Counted from the stretch's first letter, positions 37,601 to 51,449 are shown. The stretch: 64,000 bases of DNA from Dasyornis broadbenti (GCA_013397935.1 VZRN01004248.1:798673-862672), one strand, 5' to 3'. Made by a program: numbers and translations. The notes: generated from the sequence alone by a model not told the origin.

Positions 37601-38078
37601 CATAGTCTTTGGGCTCCACAGTGCATGAGCAGAAAGAAGACGAGGAAAATGATCACCAGAGTGTGCTTGTTAAAATGTGTGGAAGGAAAGGGGTTAAATT
37701 TGCCCAAGATGTCATTACCGTATTTACCCTCATATTGCTCATTTATCTGCACTTGAGTCATCCAGATCCTTGTGGTAGCCTGTTTACAGAGAGATGGAGG
37801 AGCCAAGGCAGTGGGTGATGTTTTTTTGATAGAAGCCTCATTTTAAAGACAGAAAACCCAGCAATTATGTCCTCTAATTCGGATCCAGTCACATAATTGC
37901 ATAAATCAGACTGGAACATGGGCATGTTTCACAATAGACACTTTTTATAGCAGTGTTCACTACCAGTTCCTGCAGGAAAAGCTATTTAGTCTCAGAGAGG
38001 AATTTATAGTTAAGATGAGAACACAAAACCTGGAACAGCCACTGACAGCTCAGTGTTCAGGGCCCCCACTCCATGGAG

Positions 38079-38168
38079 TGATTCAGATTTGAGACTTCAA
38101 ACAGGAACCTAAAGAGTGGCTTCTCTACTCAGCAGATGCCCCAACCACCAGGTCACAGAATCATTCCT
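38079..38168 (+). repeat. Probable tail of an ancient MIR-like SINE
   Basis: GATTCAGATTTGAGACTTC, then a run of TCT/ACTC, then TGCCCCAACCACCAGGTCAC and AGAATCATTC follows the order of the tail region of amniote MIR-like (CORE) SINEs. Diverged, so a moderate call. Confidence 0.4.
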
Positions 38169-38789
38169 GGCCTTTACCCTGCCAGATATATTCTTGGTGA
38201 TCTTAATTAAATACGGTGTGGAACAAGCAAGGGGAACTGAATCCATGTCCACAGTTCAGGACAATCACTAGAGAAGTACATGGAGATTCAAGCCTGGTCT
38301 GCAGTGAGTCAATAATTTCTGCATAATGAGATCTCCAACAGGAAACTTTGGGAGGCAGTAGATCTGTATCTGTTTGCTAAGACATTCTTTTAAAAGGTTG
38401 AGATTCACATCCTTAAATAAGTGGAATAAAGATCTGTATTGGAATTTCCCTGAACCCCAAGACGGATGCCATAATCAGCTGCAGAGGTGCTACTTATGCA
38501 GTGGGTAGGGGCTCTTTTTCTTCTTCTGGGCTCCAGGATACCCTCATCTGTAAGCAAAAATAGTTTCCAGCTCTTGCAATAGGAAAGCAGGGAGCTGTTT
38601 CCTGCTTCAGTTCAGTTGTCTGGGCCCGGATGGAGTGTTACATAGTGCCTCAGTGTCGAATAAAATAGGTGGCTCCCCTCCATTTTATGTGTCTATTCCT
38701 TTGCTGCTGTTTCATTATGGCCCTCTGTGGACTGAGAATGTCCATCTCTGTACCAAATTATGTGCAGCTGACTTCTTTGCAGCCCCATA

Positions 38790-39260
38790 TAAATGGTCAG
38801 AAAGAATTATGAAAGCCAGTAATAAAGCAATACCATTTGCATTATTAAATGGCCTTTGTTGTTTTGCAATGTCTCAAGTGCAGCAGGGAAAAATTTGGAA
38901 AAAGGCCTGCGTATGTTTCACCGTGATGTTTCAATTACTTTAACCCTTATTCAATGACCTGTACTAAACTAAGTGCTTAAAAGCCTTATAAATCGTCACA
39001 AAATTTGTAAGCAGCCTTTTTGAACCCAAAGCAGGCTAATGAGAAACACTGATTTAAAGAGACCAAATAACTTTGGCTCAAATTAGCAATGAGACAAGAG
39101 AACATTTTAGTTACTCCAGTGGCTTGTGTGAAATGAATTGGTGGCCCCAGTCCAGTTTCTAGTAAATGCTCCTCTGCTACAGTAATAGCCTGTCTATAAA
39201 TCATCAGTAGAGCCCACATCAGAAAAGTCACCACTGGTATTTGACCATACTTGGCTGAGT
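38790..39260. other. AT-rich candidate conserved non-coding element
   Basis: An AT-rich block with no recognisable repeat. It has dense developmental-factor motifs, for example CCTTTGTT (SOX type) at 38853-38860 and several ATTA/TAAT homeodomain cores. Its look is typical of deeply conserved intronic enhancers. This is a composition judgement only. Confidence 0.3.
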
Positions 39261-39310
39261 GCTCATCCTCATGCAGGATCGTCCTCAATGCCTTTCAAAG
39301 GAGTTTTGCT

Positions 39311-39336
39311 TTGCCAATGCCACAAAGCATTGGCAA
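39311..39336. repeat. Perfect 10-bp hairpin beside a G-quadruplex motif
   Basis: TTGCCAATGC (39311-39320) and GCATTGGCAA (39327-39336) are perfect inverted repeats around the loop CACAAA. Both arms carry a CCAAT/ATTGG core, as bound by NF-Y. The G-quadruplex motif at 39347 begins 11 bases further on. Confidence 0.85.
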
Positions 39337-39346
39337 GGAATATGGA

Positions 39347-39364
39347 GGGTGGGGAGGGAGAGGG
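39347..39364 (+). other. G-quadruplex motif
   Basis: GGGTGGGGAGGGAGAGGG has four runs of at least three G with loops of one to three bases. It fits the canonical G3+N1-7 rule and lies on the CACNA1C non-template strand. Confidence 0.85.
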
Positions 39365-39601
39365 CAGAGAATGTTTGGTGATGTTGGTGCAGATATTCTT
39401 TGGATAAATCCCCTTGATTTCTAATTCTGTAAAAGTTTCCTTTTTGGCCAAACTAGAATTCAATGAAGATGAACTGGAGGAACATAGGGAAGGGTATTGA
39501 ACTGTACAGCCCTGGCTTTCTTCTGTTCATATGACTGATGTTCCAGTTATTCTTATGCTGCTGCCTTTCCAGTGGCATGGACAATAGTGTCAGTAGTAAT
39601 T

Positions 39602-39611
39602 CTATTTTTAG
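39602..39611 (+). promoter_or_regulatory. MEF2-type site
   Basis: CTATTTTTAG is the optimal MEF2 consensus. It is plausible in a gene expressed in heart, muscle and neurons, but a single site could arise by chance. Confidence 0.3.
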
Positions 39612-40639
39612 GTGTTCACACAAAATGTATTCTGCAATTCTTTACTTTGTTCCGACACTCACTGGTGTTTTCTTTACCTTTAATACACTAAACCTCTTTT
39701 ATACTCTCAGGCTTGTTCTGAGTTGGCTGCTATTTTAAGTTTTCCCTCTGAGCCATTCTGTCTTGCCTGCTGTCCCACTGTTTGTCCTAGGGAATCCCCA
39801 CAATATGGGCCCCTGGTAAGGCATGCTTGGTCAAGCTGCCGGTTTGTCAGTGTAAAAATCTCTTCAGAGTCTTAAAAATCTGAAACCTATGTAAGAGCAT
39901 TGATTCAAGAGCCACAGGACAGTGTTTTTAGAGCACGTAGGACAGCTGTTACAAATAGGCGAATCAGCTCAGATAAAATTAGAACTGACTCTGTCTTTAC
40001 CAAGTCCTTGAACTAAACCTAGATCAGATTACTTTTGAAGTAACTGAAGTCTCTCACATATTTTTAATTGGAATTACTTAGTCAGGACCCTGATATTTCC
40101 ATTTTGTTAAAGTTAATCCATTTCTGTTCATCTTGATGAATTCTACACTTCCTTGTTCCAGTGAAGGCCTTTTGTTCAAGATCTGCACTGTGGTGGGGTA
40201 ACTATTCCAGCCAGACTAGACTTGGGATGGACGAGAAATTTCCCCATGGAAAAATAATATCGAACCAACCAAACAGAACAAAGCAAGAAATGCAAATTCC
40301 CACATCTGCTCTTGCCAGGCTTCTTGTGTTTGAAAAGATCAGAGAGGTTTGGTAAAGCTTTAGGAAATCAGTCATTTGGTGTGCTTAACAGAACCTCTAG
40401 TCTCCAACAGTTTGGCTGTCACTGTTCTGAGTTAGAAAGGTTTTCCGTGATTGAGAGTATGATCAAATCCAGCAGCCAGTCTCTTTCCTGGTGTGCTCCA
40501 GCCACAGCACTGTGCTGTTAGCATTAGCAGACAGTTTTCTTAAAGGTCACATCAAGTCAGAGAAGCATATTCCTCAGTGATGATAAAACACAGCCAAAGC
40601 TGGCACTTAGGGATGACAAGGAAATGCAGACTGTTGTTG

Positions 40640-40655
40640 TGTGCATGCATGCACA
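40640..40655. repeat. 16-bp perfect palindrome, alternating purine-pyrimidine
   Basis: TGTGCATGCATGCACA is self-complementary over all 16 bases and strictly alternates pyrimidine and purine, a Z-DNA-prone and cruciform-prone pattern. A related, imperfect run lies near 8508-8526. Confidence 0.8.
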
Positions 40656-41849
40656 GGTACCAGAATCAGAAAGCCAGTCCCTGCATTCTTTTACACCACC
40701 ACAATAACTTCATAAGGAGTAGGTTCCACAGAGAAACATAGTATTGGCACTTGTAATGAGAAGTTTGTTTGCTTTTCTTGAAACAGTAATTAATAAGCAT
40801 CAGTGAGCCACATGCTGTGGCTAGGAAGCTGTGGCCCATGCCGGTTGCATTTGTATGATCTCTTTTGCTTACAACAGATTAAAATAATAGAATCGTGGGA
40901 GATATTTGCAGACTAATTCATTAGGAAGGATAAAATCATGGTACCTCATCCTACTTTATTTCCATATGCTATTCGAGGTAATTAGTAAGACTTTGGACAG
41001 ATGATGCTGGGAATGTTACTCTGATTAGGTTATTTCAGTATTTACAAATGTATTTAGTCTAATTGGGACAGTCAGGTGAAAAATCAGAACAAGCAGAAAT
41101 AAAAGAATGGCCCAAAGGCACTCCTCCACAGCAAGTAATTGGTTGGATTTTGGAAGGCTGTTTTCTTAGCACTACTGATAAGTCTGAATTGAAGTAAAGC
41201 ACAGCGATCTAAGTCAGTCACGTCTGCCGGGTTACGCTCCAGTCCATGGTCTGGTTAGGAGTGAAAGCCACGGGAGTCTCCTGCCATGTAGAAAAATGAA
41301 GGCCAGGAGATGCACAGAACTGGGCATGGATCGTACCCCAGCTGTAGAGAAGCATCAGTGGAGCAGAAGTGATTGCGTGTGGGGCTTCTCAGGCTGGAGG
41401 TGGGTCAGCCCCTGTGTGCCCATCCGCTGGCTAAACAACAGAAAAACAATCCCTTTGGGCTGTGGGGGCCCAAGGGCAGGACCCAGCGCTGGGCCTGGTT
41501 GGAGGTCTGTTCTTCCTTCCCATCCCCATCTAACATACGGGCAGATAACTCTCTTCAGAAATTCAAGCTGCTTCCTAGTGAGGCTGATCTCTGGAAACAA
41601 ATGGAATTTCTAGAATGACAATGATAAAATATATTCGCTGTAGGAAGGTAGCTGTCAACATCCTGTTCATTGGTCATTTCCAAAACCAAGAACAAAGTGT
41701 CTTACTGCATACAAGAAGACTTGAACACTGAAAAGAAAGTAAAAATTTTAGCAAGGCTGAAGAGACCTTTGGCATAAGTCCTATGAATCCTCATGAGAGT
41801 TGTAGGATGCGTCTGTCCTTAGCCTGGAAAGGCTGACCTTGGAGACAAA

Positions 41850-42050
41850 GGCACAGAATAATTGAGGTTACTGGGGACTTCTCAGGGTCATCTGGTCTAA
41901 GGCACCACTCAAATTAGAGCTGGCTTTCAGGTTCCATTGAGCTGATTGCTCAGGGCCATGTCCAGAGGAGTTTTGATCATCTTTAAGGATGCGGGTTCCA
42001 CAGCCTGTCAGCTCCACCACAGCTGTGATGAAGTGCTGTTACCGATAGCC
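41850..42050 (-). mobile_element. CR1 LINE 3'-end fragment, diverged
   Basis: On the + strand, AGAATAATTGAGGTTACTGG, TCATCTGGTCTAAGGCACCA, CTCAGGGCCATGTCCAGAGG, TTTTGATCATCTTTAAGGAT and GGTTCCACAGCCTGTC follow the reverse complement of a CR1 subfamily in order. Divergence is higher than in the other two copies. The right edge is approximate. Confidence 0.85.
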
Positions 42051-45000
42051 ATCGGAAATGCTGTGGGAAGGTTCTCTCCATAGAGAAGGTCGGGGCTGAG
42101 TTGCATCCTGCCATCACAGAGAGCAGATATGGATGTAGTTGGAAACTATTTGCAATTCATTGTAATAATTTAGAACAACTCAATACTAGGGGTTTTTTAT
42201 TCCATTTTTCTTTTAATTTATTTTTTGGCAAACTGAATTTGTAAATTAGAGGAAATGCTTCCATTGTAAATAACCTTGAGGCATATAACTGTGGGAGATA
42301 AAACAAATGAGGACTCTGAACTCTTAGGAATCAGCTTTTTCTTTCATACTTAGTCTTCAACATTTGTGTGTGTCTTCGGGGTACCAAAATGGAAGGTATT
42401 ATTTCCTAAAGAAAAGTTTGGTTCTTTTTCATTTGCATGAGCCTTTTATAAGCATATAAGGTTGTGTGATTCCAAAACTGCACTAAAAAGATGAACAAAA
42501 TCCAAACCCCTTAGATGTAATATTTCTATGCTAATATATACCTGTGAAAGTCATACTGTTTCCTGCAGCAACAAAGCCTATGTATAGAGAAAATTGCTAT
42601 CTAAATAGCTTTTCAGTACCCCAGGAATTAGATCTCTGTAAGTTTAACTCCTATGTAGGCAGAGAAGAACTGGAAGTGAAATTTTCAATTTTTCTATTTC
42701 AGACTATATTTATCCGGTTTATGCTGAAGATTTTAGAGAAATGTGTAATTTTCAGTTGCAATCACATATAGGTAAAAGAAATGCTGGAAACTTCTCTCTT
42801 CTTTTGATTGTCTCCTAACAATATAGCGTGGTGTCTGCCGTTTTTTCTGGTGTAAATATCATAGCATATGTGTAGTTATTTCTTCCGTGGTTTTGCTTTC
42901 CTCAATGAGACTGTTCTAACCAAAGAGCTTTCCTTCCATCTTTTGCATTGGCACCTTGGTTTGACCTTGGATCACCTGTACTGCTCCTTACCCTGACTTA
43001 GTTTTGCCAAGACGTGCCTGCACACTTCACCCTGCCTTTAGGGAACTGAATATTCACTTCTTGTTAGTTTTATTTTAGTTCAGACCCACCACGGTTCTTG
43101 GATGGGATCCACATCCAGGCCATGCTGTCTCCCTTCTGCAAACCTTCTGAGTAGCAACAGTTTTCCTTTTCTCCGAATGGAACTGATGCTTGTTGTTCCA
43201 GTAGTGCCGAAAGGGAGAACATTGCGATGCGAAGTATCGTTGCTTTAGGCATGGAGATGGAACAAATAGTGTGAAACAGAATATCTGAGATGATGGCATT
43301 TCAGTCATGTGAGGAAAGCTATTTCATAGTTAGCAACTGGCTCATAATCTTCAGCAGAAATACATTCGCAGCTTGAATATTCCTAGATCTTCCATCATTT
43401 CTGTCAGCTTCTTAAATCTCATTAGAGGCTGCTATAGATGTGTCCTGGAAAATCAGGGAGCATGTATATCATATCTAGATCTGATGAAATAGGAAGCATA
43501 ATTAGAATGTTTTAACATGTTTGTAGTTGCCAGTACATCATCAATCAAAGATTTAGCAGGAGTTTGTGGCCGGTAGATTTGAATGTGTGAACAAGACCTA
43601 ACAAAGTCTGGTTTTTTTAGTGTTTTTGTCTTTTGTGACTTTCTTTTTTGGAGTAGGCAAGGAAGAAAACATGAAGAGATTTCAAAAATCTGATTTGGAA
43701 ATGTAAACTTTATCTTTCTTTGAGGTTTGACAGTTAGGGAGCAGTCCTATTTCATGTAACCAGATCAGGATTTGGGGTTTTTTGTTTCCCATGATGGAAA
43801 TTCCCTGACTACTAACATGCTTTGTTAAATATAGTATTCATTGTTACTGACTTTGAATAAAAAAATTAATAATGTGCTGATAGAAGTTGCTGGTCACTGA
43901 AGTTATGAGGGATTATAGTACCAAAGAAGATTTGATACATGAGAACCACTTGATGATTAGACCAAAGTAGTAAAAATCAAACGGAGTCTTGTAGCACAAA
44001 ATGCCTTATGGAACTAACAAGAAGAAATGCTGGTATCAATCTGTAAGAACACGTTTTGGAAAAAGCTAAGGTGATTCTAGTCAGACTCGAGGGTGAGTGT
44101 GGATTTCCAGTGTCACTTGGCTGAGAAGGAGGTTAATGTGCTCCTTGTGTCGAGAGGAGTCGAGCAGATTGAGAGCTACCAACGCTGTTGTTCGTGGTAC
44201 TCGCCAGCTGATGATCTGTAATGCTGGATGTGAATGACCCAGGGGCTGGGGAGAGTCAGAACAGGAGGAGTAAGAGACTGAAAACCACGATCTCTCAAGG
44301 AAATTGCAGTAGTTTCACCAGCCCTGCTTACCAAACAAAGCTGCAGAGGAGGTGCAGTTTCTGCCTACAACTTCTCAGGGAATAAGTATTACACAGAAAA
44401 ATACTGTGTTTAAAGGATAATTTAGTAGTTTATAGCGTTGCTGGGGAAATTGTTTATCATACTGTTAAGCCTCATTTGAAATTTACGTTTGATTTTATAT
44501 GGAAAAAAATAGAATTTTTTTTCCCTTCCTTCCTTACTACAACCCAAACAGGCCCTGCATACTTTGAAGCAGAGAAGATAACAAGTCCGAGGCACGAACA
44601 GCAGTGTCTTCTACACAGAACGGGGCGATTTGTGGTGACTGTAAATGGTGCCTGTGTTAGCAACAGCACAGCGCCCTCCTGGGGTTTGTCAGATCAGGCA
44701 TTCCAGGAGTGATTGCGTCTGCAGCTGTGAGCTGGGCTTTGCTGGCTTCCTAGGGCTTGGAATAAATGGGAGATTGGTCACAACTGAAGTAAGACCGTCA
44801 TCTAACAGATGCTGTAGGTTCGTAGGTTTCCACAAAACCAGCCTGAGTGTGTCCTCCAGTATCCCCTTCTTGCAAGCACTGGAAGCATTCCCGAGGTGCC
44901 AATGTCCCAAGGTCTCTTTGACAGTTTCTTAGGCTTCCCTGGTCCTTTCCTGTTCATGTTTGCTTGTGGACAAATATGGCCACAGTTTAACATCAGGAAC

Positions 45001-46815
45001 ACCAAAGGAAATCTAAACTTAGCAAAATGCTGACAAATGCTCGCTTTTGGGAGTCTGGTTTTTTCATAAGGGTCTGAAAATCCAAAAAAATTTATTGTGT
45101 AACAATTGCGAATAGGGCTGGTAAGGACTTTTTCTTTTTTTCATCTGAATGATTCCATCTGAAAATGAGTTCACTGAAAAGAAAACTTTTGTAGGAATTT
45201 AGTGCTTTGGACAGAACTTAAATGAGAAGGGATTCTGAAATCTTGGATGGGATTCCTGGCTAACAGCGCTTCTAGCATGGCCAGTGTTGTGGTTGATGAA
45301 ACACTGATTTGGGACACAGGTAACAGGGGTCTGAGTTCTCTTCTGATTCCTTCTGGGAATCTGGGACTGGACTTCAGCTGGAATGGTTCAATTGCTGGAA
45401 AAGCAGAGCTTTGTTCATTGTGGTGAGCAGGTGAAACTTGCTTTTCCTCATCCCACAGGAGACTGTTAAACAGTGAGGGCTACATTTTCTTGTCCCTGTT
45501 TCTACTTATTCATACAAAACAGGATTATTACATCAGGAGGAAGTGGAAGAGAACAGCTGTGGCTGAGTCTTCAGCTGAGTTTAGGCTATCTAGGATTAAA
45601 AGCTCTTTTTTGTCCTGGCTGTGGGAAGAGGTCTTAAGATTCCACATTTTACATGTCAGAGGCGTTCTCTGCCATGTACCTTGGTGGATCTTACAGTACA
45701 GCACTAGAATTCCTTTTAAATTAAAAAAAAAAGAAGTATTTTGCATTTTTGAGGCAAACAGTTTTCCAAATCTTTAAAATCTTATGTGGGAGGAAAGAGA
45801 TTTTATGAAATTTCTGTCATTCTTTACAGATGAAGTGTTGCTTCTTGAAGGAGTATTTCCCTCTTGAGTCAAACTGCTCTGCATGAAGTCTGTAGGGACA
45901 ATTAGTGGCCCACAGGTCCGAGTTTGCAAGGCCCCGGTTTCAGTACCGGTCGTTGTGGACCTCTCACAAGTGCAGAATGCAACGAGGGTGGAGAGCAGCC
46001 CTGGCCAGGAAATGACGATGTACCTGAAATAACAGAAATGGAAGCACGTAATGCTGTGCCAGGGGCTGGTAAAATAACACATTTTTCAGAAACCATAAAA
46101 CTATTTAGACTATTTCCACAGAAAATAAATCTCTGAAGTGATGAAATTAGTAGAGTATTTTCATCTGTTGCAGTTTATCTCTTTTGCATTTGATGTACAT
46201 GCAACAGAAATTTCAGAATGAGATCGTGGACTGTTTTGCAAGGAAGGGCATGAAATATTCTGACCTTCTTGTGTGGTTTCATTCAAGCCTAAGGTTCACT
46301 GTATTCGATCAAAAGGGTCAGTGCTGCCTGTTCAAACTGTTGAAATAGTCACTTATTTGGAATAGGGAGCATTGTATTGATTTTGAACACTTTACAGAAG
46401 GTTTTGATAGAAAACTGACAGCATTCTTGATTGAGTGTTTATTAATTTTATAATGAATTATTAATCAAAATGTTTAAAGGCTAAAACTAATAGAAACAAA
46501 ATGCCTAATCATGTTTAGTGTGGAAAAATCCCATAAAAAATTGCAGCAGCATTTCAGTCTTTTTAAAAGCTATTCTTCTGGCTCTGCTTTTTGAGCTGCC
46601 TTAATGAGTAGAACAAAATATTTTTCAGGCAAGTTTGCCCTGCTTTTTCCTGTGTGTTCTTAGATACCTTTCTTCCTTAAAGAAGGTGGAATTCACATCT
46701 TGTTAGAAGGACCAATACAAGGCCGCACTTTGTTTTCCAGTGTTGAAAAAATGAAATACAAGATTTTTGGTATAGGAGGGAAGGAGAAGAGAGACTCAAT
46801 AGGGAAATAGAAACT

Positions 46816-47120
46816 AGAATCATGGAAACATCAAATAATTTAGGTTGGAAAAGAACTTTCAGATAAATAAGTCCAACCACTAATGCAGCACTGACAAGGC
46901 CACACTAAACCATGTCCCCAAGTGCCACCTCTTAAATCCCTCCAGGGATGGGGTCTCTGCCCTGGGCAGCCTGTTCAGGGCTTGACAACGCTTTTGGGGA
47001 AGAATTTTTTCCTAATATCCAATCTAAACCTCTCGTGGCACAAGTGCAGGCCATCTCCTTTCGGGTCATTCTAGAGAGCACTGAGGGCTCCCCTCAGCCT
47101 CTTTTCTCAAGGCTTAACAG
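46816..47120 (-). mobile_element. CR1 LINE 3'-end fragment
   Basis: The longest CR1 copy here. It starts with AGAATCATGGAAAC at the CR1 3' terminus and continues through the GTTGGAA, AGTCCAACCA, CTCCAGGGATGGGG, GGCAGCCTGTTC, TTTTTTCCTAATATCCAATC and CCCCTCAGCCTCTTTTCTC landmarks of the reverse-complement consensus. It is 5'-truncated and antisense to CACNA1C. Open frames overlapping it are CR1-derived. Confidence 0.95.
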
Positions 47121-47509
47121 CCTGGAGTGGGAGTGACTTATTGCATGGCCTTGTGCAAAACAACTTGCAGTTTCTCCTAACTCTGTGTGAAGCTCTAGCT
47201 GAGTTGGCCAAGGAAAAAAGGTGTAATAGAACAAGAAAAGTTACACTGAGATTGTATTAGGTATAGCAGTCTGAGTTGAGTTTTGTGACAAAAGAAAGAA
47301 TAACACCACAAATGACAGCTCTTTGAACTGTGTTTTTGCATAGGTTCTTGAAGAAAAAGTATGTGATAGCGCTTTCTGTCAGTCTCCTGCTAGTAAGTTT
47401 TGAGTTTGTTGGCAAATTTTAATCAAAATTACCATGTAGACAGGTCTCTTGGAGCTGTTGAGTTCCTAAAACAATTATCAAAAAGCGTGGCTAATTAAAG
47501 CAGGGAAAA

Positions 47510-47870
47510 TGTGCTAAGGGCCCCAGAGGTAGAATGGCAGAGAAAGCTCGGCCGTTCTCCACGGAGCCTGGCAGGAGCCAGGCAGGCAGGGAGCAGCAGG
47601 GACAAGCCAAGCCAGCAGCAGGGAGCGGGCACAGCTTTGGGCAGACTCCTGCTCTGCCTTGCCCAAACGAGAAGGGTCAATGAGTTTGGGGCAAATGGGG
47701 AATATTGCTGCCAGGAGATGGGTGACGGGACACAGAGAGCAATATGGAGCGATAATGCAAATGTGGGGAGGAGCAGAAGGGCTTTTGCAGGTGGCTGTGA
47801 TTGCTGGTGTCTGGGGAAACCTGGCAATCTGATGGAAGTACAACAGGAAACGTGGGGTGAGTTGAGCTTC
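47510..47870. other. GC-rich patch without recognisable gene
   Basis: GC-rich relative to its surroundings and G-rich on the + strand, with overlapping frames of 110-137 codons on both strands. No domain or repeat is recognised. It begins about 390 bases after the CR1 copy. Confidence 0.45.
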
Positions 47871-48839
47871 TTGTCGTGAAGGCAGAGGAGGCAGAAGACA
47901 TCTGGAGTAAATCTGCTGGAACAGCATAAGGAGCCATTTTTTCCCTGTTATTTTGCGTGTGTGGTTTGTGCACTGTTCTTCCTTTTAGGTAGAACTGTAT
48001 CTGGATGAGGTTTAGTGCTTGCATTCCTACGTAAGGGTCCTCACCCCAAGAACAGATTCGAATTGTAAAAGTTTAACTCTTGTGTGTATTTGAAGACTCC
48101 ATTATTGAGAAAGGAGGTAATTGTTAGGTTTAATTTGACTCTGTCTTGGTTGTCACATTCAAGTTTTCTTTGAAAATTGTAAATTAGAAATTTGTGCAAT
48201 GTCAGAGACCTTTCAAAAGAGTCAGAAATATCCATATTAAAGAACCTCATGTTCTTTGGATTCTGATCAACATCTCTGTTTTTCCTTTGTGTCTCTTACT
48301 AGTTGAAGCAAAAAGGATGTGTCATGCTACCTGTCTTCTCTTTTTTCCAGTCATTGGGGCTGTGTTTGGAAGTCAGTGTTTAATTTATCATTTCATGTTG
48401 ATTTGTTCCTCAGTAAAGTCATAACTAAAGCTGATTAAATCTTTCCTTTTCTCCCCAAGAAGTAAGAGGTTTCAGTTTTGATGGCAATTACATAAAATCT
48501 CGGTCAGAATTTCAGCAAAACAGGTATGGATTAGTGTAAACTGGTGCATGCACGAGGCATGGGAGAGAAGTGATCAAGTCCTTCATTTCATCAAAAAACA
48601 AAAGAGATCAAAACTTCAAATGCACGCACTATGTAAATTCGTTGTTTTCCTGCTAGTCTTACCAATATTCCATATGGATAAGTTTATTGTTTGAAGGTGA
48701 TGAGTCTGTTTCCATGAGATGGGCCAGAATAATTAAAAAGTAATAAACTGTAGAAAATGGAGATCGCTTCCTGATCTTAGCCTTTCAGATGGTGCCTCTG
48801 GTTCTCCAAATGCATTCACGCCTATCTGAGTTGTTTTGA

Positions 48840-49200
48840 GGGAAAAACCCAACAGCGGTGGCCTGCTGTGGGTGCTGTGAGGAGACGAGGTTGAAGCAGA
48901 AGGGTGGAGAGGCAGGAGTGAGGCTGCCTGGAGGCTGCCGGCTCTGCTGGCCTCCCTTGGGACGGAATTCTCAGCAAAGCGGTGCACAGCCCCTGCAGTG
49001 GGGCACAGGAGGATTTCTAGCCTGCTTCCCAGAGCTTCCTGGAGCTGGGACATGGTGGTCACTCCTGAAGGACGAGGTTCTGTTCAGTTCTGCTGGGCAT
49101 CTCTGGGGGAAAGCCCCCCTTCCGAGGGGCGTGTGAAGTGACTGATGTGCACCCAAAGGTGCCTGCAGGGTTTTGCACGCGCGTGATGCCCACTTGCTGC
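48840..49200. other. GC-rich patch without recognisable gene
   Basis: GC-rich with scattered CpG and open frames on both strands. No gene or repeat is recognised. Confidence 0.45.
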
Positions 49201-51449
49201 TTTCAGAACTGACTCAGACCTCAACGCTTGAAAGACTCCTGAAATTGCAGTTCTTCTCAAAATGGGACTTTGTTTAAAAGGAAAAAAGGTGTGATAGGTT
49301 GTCATGTTTCTTTCTCTATAACTTCAGATCAAGTATATTTAGATTACAGATATTTTTGCTGTCAGCCTTGCAGACTTAGCAAAGAAAGACAAGCCTGATT
49401 CCTTCCTACTTTGTGCATCATTACCAATAATATTCTGCAGCATAACTTGACTCTCAATGAAACTTATGCAAGTTTTACAGGTGCCATAAACTTCCAAAAC
49501 TGGCTCTTCTATGGAAACTTTTAAATTGATATATAAGTGAAAAATGAACCTGTCTGACTTTGATCAAGATGTTTTTTCCTCAGTGATAGGAAGAAGAAAA
49601 GGAACTTAAAGCAGCACCTAAGGCAATTAGTTATAAAGAAGTTGTGTAGCTACTGCTCATGATGATAGAATTATTTTTATGGGTTGCTTTGTAGAAGAGA
49701 AACCATGAAAAAATTCATGAATCTTTCAAGTATATTTGGGTCAATTGTAAGTTTTTAGTGTAAATTAGCAGCAACTCAATGGTTTTAAGGAAAATTTTAC
49801 TTTGTTTTAGGTTTAACTAGAATTAAACTGAGGGGGAAAAAAAATTGTTCCCACCAAAATGTATATATGTTCATTTTAGGTGTGTATTTTTGAGTCAGAA
49901 ATGTCACAATTCTTACAGAGTCAAGGGCCAGGAGTGGAGAATCCTGTAACTACTGAATTTACTACAACTGAGCAAAACCACAGATAGGAGTCCAGCGAAG
50001 GAAAAGGACAAATATTTTTTGCTGCTTTACATTTGGAAGAAAATACTTCCCCAGACGACACAGCACTTTTACAGTGATACACGTACCTTTACCTTGCAAT
50101 TAGGGTGGAGTTTTCTCAAACTGAGCAATGGTCCGGTAGAATGGGAGAGATGAGATCTGGTGCTGTGCTGGAACGAGATCTACGTGATTTCTGGCTCCAG
50201 AATGTCTGTATAAAGCCACCCCCTCGGTGCCCTTACACGGACACCTCCACGTCAGTGAGAACTTGGCCTGGGCTGAGCAATCTCTGATTGGGCTGTGGAA
50301 ACAAAGCTCAGGAACTCAGAGCTCAAAGGAACTTGGGAACTTCAGAAAACATTGGATCTCTGGAAACCATCCCTGGGATGGGTGTTTGTCTTTCCCCAGA
50401 GATGGAACAAGAGGGGAAAATCAACTCAGATTTTTTTCAGTATTCAAGTTGGTGGCTTCCTTAAAGGTTATCACCATGCTTGCAATCGCTTGGTGTTTTC
50501 AGGGGAGCTGAAGCCCATCTGGACAAAAATCAAATCCTAGCAGAGTTCTGAAGTCAGCAGAGTTAACACAGAGTTACTTTAAGCGTTCTGTGTGTCTGCC
50601 TGTGTTTGTATAAATTGATCTTATCTGATCTCAGCAGGTCAAAATGTATAAAATTCAGTGATGGATGCCAGGACAAAAGGAAGAGGATAAGAACGATTCT
50701 TATAACTTGAAGGGGCAATTTAATTTTCAGTCCTTTCTTTAAACAAACAGTCACTAGTAAGAAACTCAGTTCTCATTGTTTTAGCTTCCTTTGTATTGTT
50801 CTTGTTCATTCTTGGGGATCATTTTCCACTCAAAGTTGGCCTCTGGTTTTTTTTATTTGATGCCTTTGTCTAAAAGTATATTTTTAGGATATTCTTAATA
50901 AACCCACTGCTTCTTTATGTCGCTGTTTCAAAGGTCTTTGTGCACAGGGATATTACTCCAGTTTCTAATATCCCCCATGCTGCTGTTAAGTGTTTAATGT
51001 GACATTTTCCACTTCTCAGAGATTCCTAATACACACTGAAGAATATATATTATTGATTGAAACATGGAAAAGCAAAAAGGAGAAGTGAGGGAATCATTGT
51101 CCTCACAGTGCAGTTTGGAGCTGTGTCTTTCTAAGCATGGGCTCACATTTAGCATAGAATTTAAGAGGAAACATTTTCCTGGGCCGGGTGCTTGAGACAG
51201 AAGAAAGCTGAACATTTCCATCAGATTATTTTGCTACTGAAACACAAATTTTGCAACAGCCAAGATGTTTTAGAAATTGCTTTTTTTGTTGCCAAGTTAC
51301 TCATTTGAAGCAACAATGTTCAAAACTACCAAATGTTTGCTTTTAACATCTTAAGCATTGAAAGTTTACACTGTTTAAATCTGAAGTAACTTTCTGTTTC
51401 ATAAGTCCTTTTTTGGTTTCTGGCATTACATTTTGTTTTCAACTTACCC

